The position numbers and the translations under genes are program-made. A stretch of DNA of 64,000 bases from Neisseria sp. (GTDB lineage Bacteria; Pseudomonadota; Gammaproteobacteria; Burkholderiales; Neisseriaceae): the NCBI GenBank assembly GCA_030531795.1, contig JAUNMN010000004.1:1-64000 (forward strand), written 5' to 3'. Within the stretch, counting starts at the first letter, position 1, and each line of letters opens with the position of its first letter. Shown piece after piece: positions 63,421-64,000 of this stretch. Under the pieces are notes generated by a model, which searched no databases, was not told the DNA's origin, and saw only the letters and a list, made by a program, of their open reading frames with translations.

Positions 63421-64000
63421 ATGAAAGCGGCAAGAATTTATCAACGTGTCAGTACTAATGAACAAAATTTAAATCGCCAAGATTCTTTAATTGAGAAGGC
63501 AAAGGCAGAAGGCTATTATATTGCAGGTGTATACAGAGAGAAAGCCTCGGGTGTTAGATCGGATCGCCCCATACTTAATCAATTAATAGATGATTTACAA
63601 GAGGGGGATGTGATTATTGCTGAACACATTGACCGTATTACTCGTTTGCCTTTACACGAAGCTGAAAAATTAGTGAATCGCATCAAAGAAAAAGGGGCAT
63701 TGCTGGCAATTCCAAATATTATTGATTTAAGCCAAATCCATACTGATTCGGAAATAGCAAAAATTGTATTAGAGAGTGTGCAAAATATGTTATTAAAAAT
63801 CGCTCTTCAAATGGCTAGAGATGATTATGAGCAACGAAGACAAAGGCAGGCTGCTGGGATTGCAGAAGCTAAAAAGAATGGGCGGTTTAAAGGTAAACAA
63901 GCTGATGTGAAAAAGCATCAATTGATTATTGAGTTGCGTAAAAATCATACACTGCAAGAAACGGCGCGATTGGCGGAATGTAGCGTATCATTGGTAAAAC
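63421..64000 (+). CDS. Serine recombinase (resolvase/invertase), partial
   Basis: Runs off the right edge; 193 codons visible. The N-terminus reads 'MKAARIYQRVSTNEQNLNRQ' with the catalytic Ser at residue 11, then 'EKASGVRSDRPILNQLIDDL' and 'DVIIAEHIDRITRLP' (the Arg-rich active-site segment). Beyond a long E helix, 'GIAEAKKNGRFKGKQADVKK' leads to the helix-turn-helix 'LQETARLAECSVSLVK'. It follows the Fic gene by 8 bases. Resolution of element multimers or inversion are likely roles; integration at tRNA would more usually use a tyrosine integrase. Confidence 0.9.
   Translation, partial: MKAARIYQRVSTNEQNLNRQDSLIEKAKAEGYYIAGVYREKASGVRSDRPILNQLIDDLQEGDVIIAEHIDRITRLPLHEAEKLVNRIKEKGALLAIPNIIDLSQIHTDSEIAKIVLESVQNMLLKIALQMARDDYEQRRQRQAAGIAEAKKNGRFKGKQADVKKHQLIIELRKNHTLQETARLAECSVSLVK

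Larger units (their letters stand above)
43215..64000 (+). mobile_element. Integrated conjugative element, left part
   Basis: Starts at the tRNA-Asn 3' fragment and continues past the window edge. It carries a complete P-type T4SS (virB1-B11, virD4), ssb, primase-like, mobC/mobA-like genes, a Fic-like gene and a serine recombinase. Base composition is more AT-rich than the flanking core, and DUS copies are sparser, though a few occur (for example in ssb and virB11). I see no partition, replication-initiator or tyrosine integrase gene in the visible part. An integrative conjugative element is the best reading; an integrated plasmid is the alternative. Confidence 0.85.

Noticed and set aside
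43215..64000. Relationship to the gonococcal genetic island
   Set aside because: That island encodes an F-type T4SS (Tra genes); here the genes are clearly VirB/VirD4-type with a separate MobA/MobC-like relaxosome.

Overview
This window reads as chromosomal DNA of a Neisseriaceae bacterium that carries an integrated conjugative element on its right side. The 12-mer ATGCCGTCTGCA (or its complement) recurs throughout. Its core, GCCGTCTG, is that of the neisserial DNA uptake sequence (DUS), but the 3' end is CA instead of the AA of N. meningitidis and N. gonorrhoeae, so this is another DUS dialect. Many copies occur as inverted pairs just after genes, where they act as terminators. Gene content and order (cysA/W/T, ispD-ispF, petABC followed by sspA-sspB, tsaB-rimI, lrgAB) fit the family. 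I cannot name the genus.

Positions 1 to about 43,210 are core chromosome. On the left are sulfate transport genes interrupted by a Correia-like miniature repeat, an amino-acid permease, ribF, a hemerythrin, rpiA, a methyltransferase, and an ispF-ispD-dnaQ cluster in which one DUS forms the dnaQ/ispD overlap. Next come gapA, rsuA, relA, trpB, ileS, ppc, groESL, a NIF3-family gene, the cytochrome bc1 operon with sspAB, and a tsaB-rimI-UDG-like operon. Then come an SbmA/YddA-type ABC exporter and a TonB-dependent siderophore receptor that is switched off by an 8-C tract in its signal-peptide region. After these lie gluQ, a dapA-like gene, a zinc-independent L31/L36 pair behind a full match to the neisserial Zur box, coaD, a BAX-inhibitor-1 homologue, an NlpC/P60 hydrolase, lrgAB, metK, a lipid A acyltransferase and a small lipoprotein.

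From 43,215 to the window end (64,000) lies a more AT-rich, mostly co-directional element. It starts at a 3' fragment of a tRNA-Asn gene, which I read as one attachment site; the intact tRNA and the tyrosine integrase expected for such a site should lie beyond the right edge. It encodes a P-type type IV secretion system in the order virB1-B2-B3-B4, cargo, B5-B6-small protein-B7-B8-B9-B10-B11, then ssb, virD4, a Toprim primase-like protein, mobC-like and mobA-like relaxase genes. It ends with an inverted-repeat-rich region (possible oriT), a Fic-fold protein lacking the catalytic histidine, and a serine recombinase cut by the window edge.

The most unusual part is 47,270-48,760, between virB4 and virB5. 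Two modules share a ~122-bp diverged direct repeat. Each has, on the minus strand, a TATAAT promoter, a long folded 5' leader, a strong Shine-Dalgarno and a very short hydrophobic peptide (31 or 21 codons) ending in a terminator. On the plus strand each has a matching intrinsic terminator that would end an antisense RNA, then a conserved promoter and an attenuator-like hairpin leading into a cargo gene (DUF29 in one, an AntA-domain protein in the other). I read these as two type I toxin-antitoxin-like cassettes coupled to cargo genes. The AntA gene also has a leader that can form a multi-stem RNA with a GCAA tetraloop and competing helices. In addition, intrinsic-terminator-like hairpins stand just upstream of the ribosome binding site of most genes in the transfer operon.
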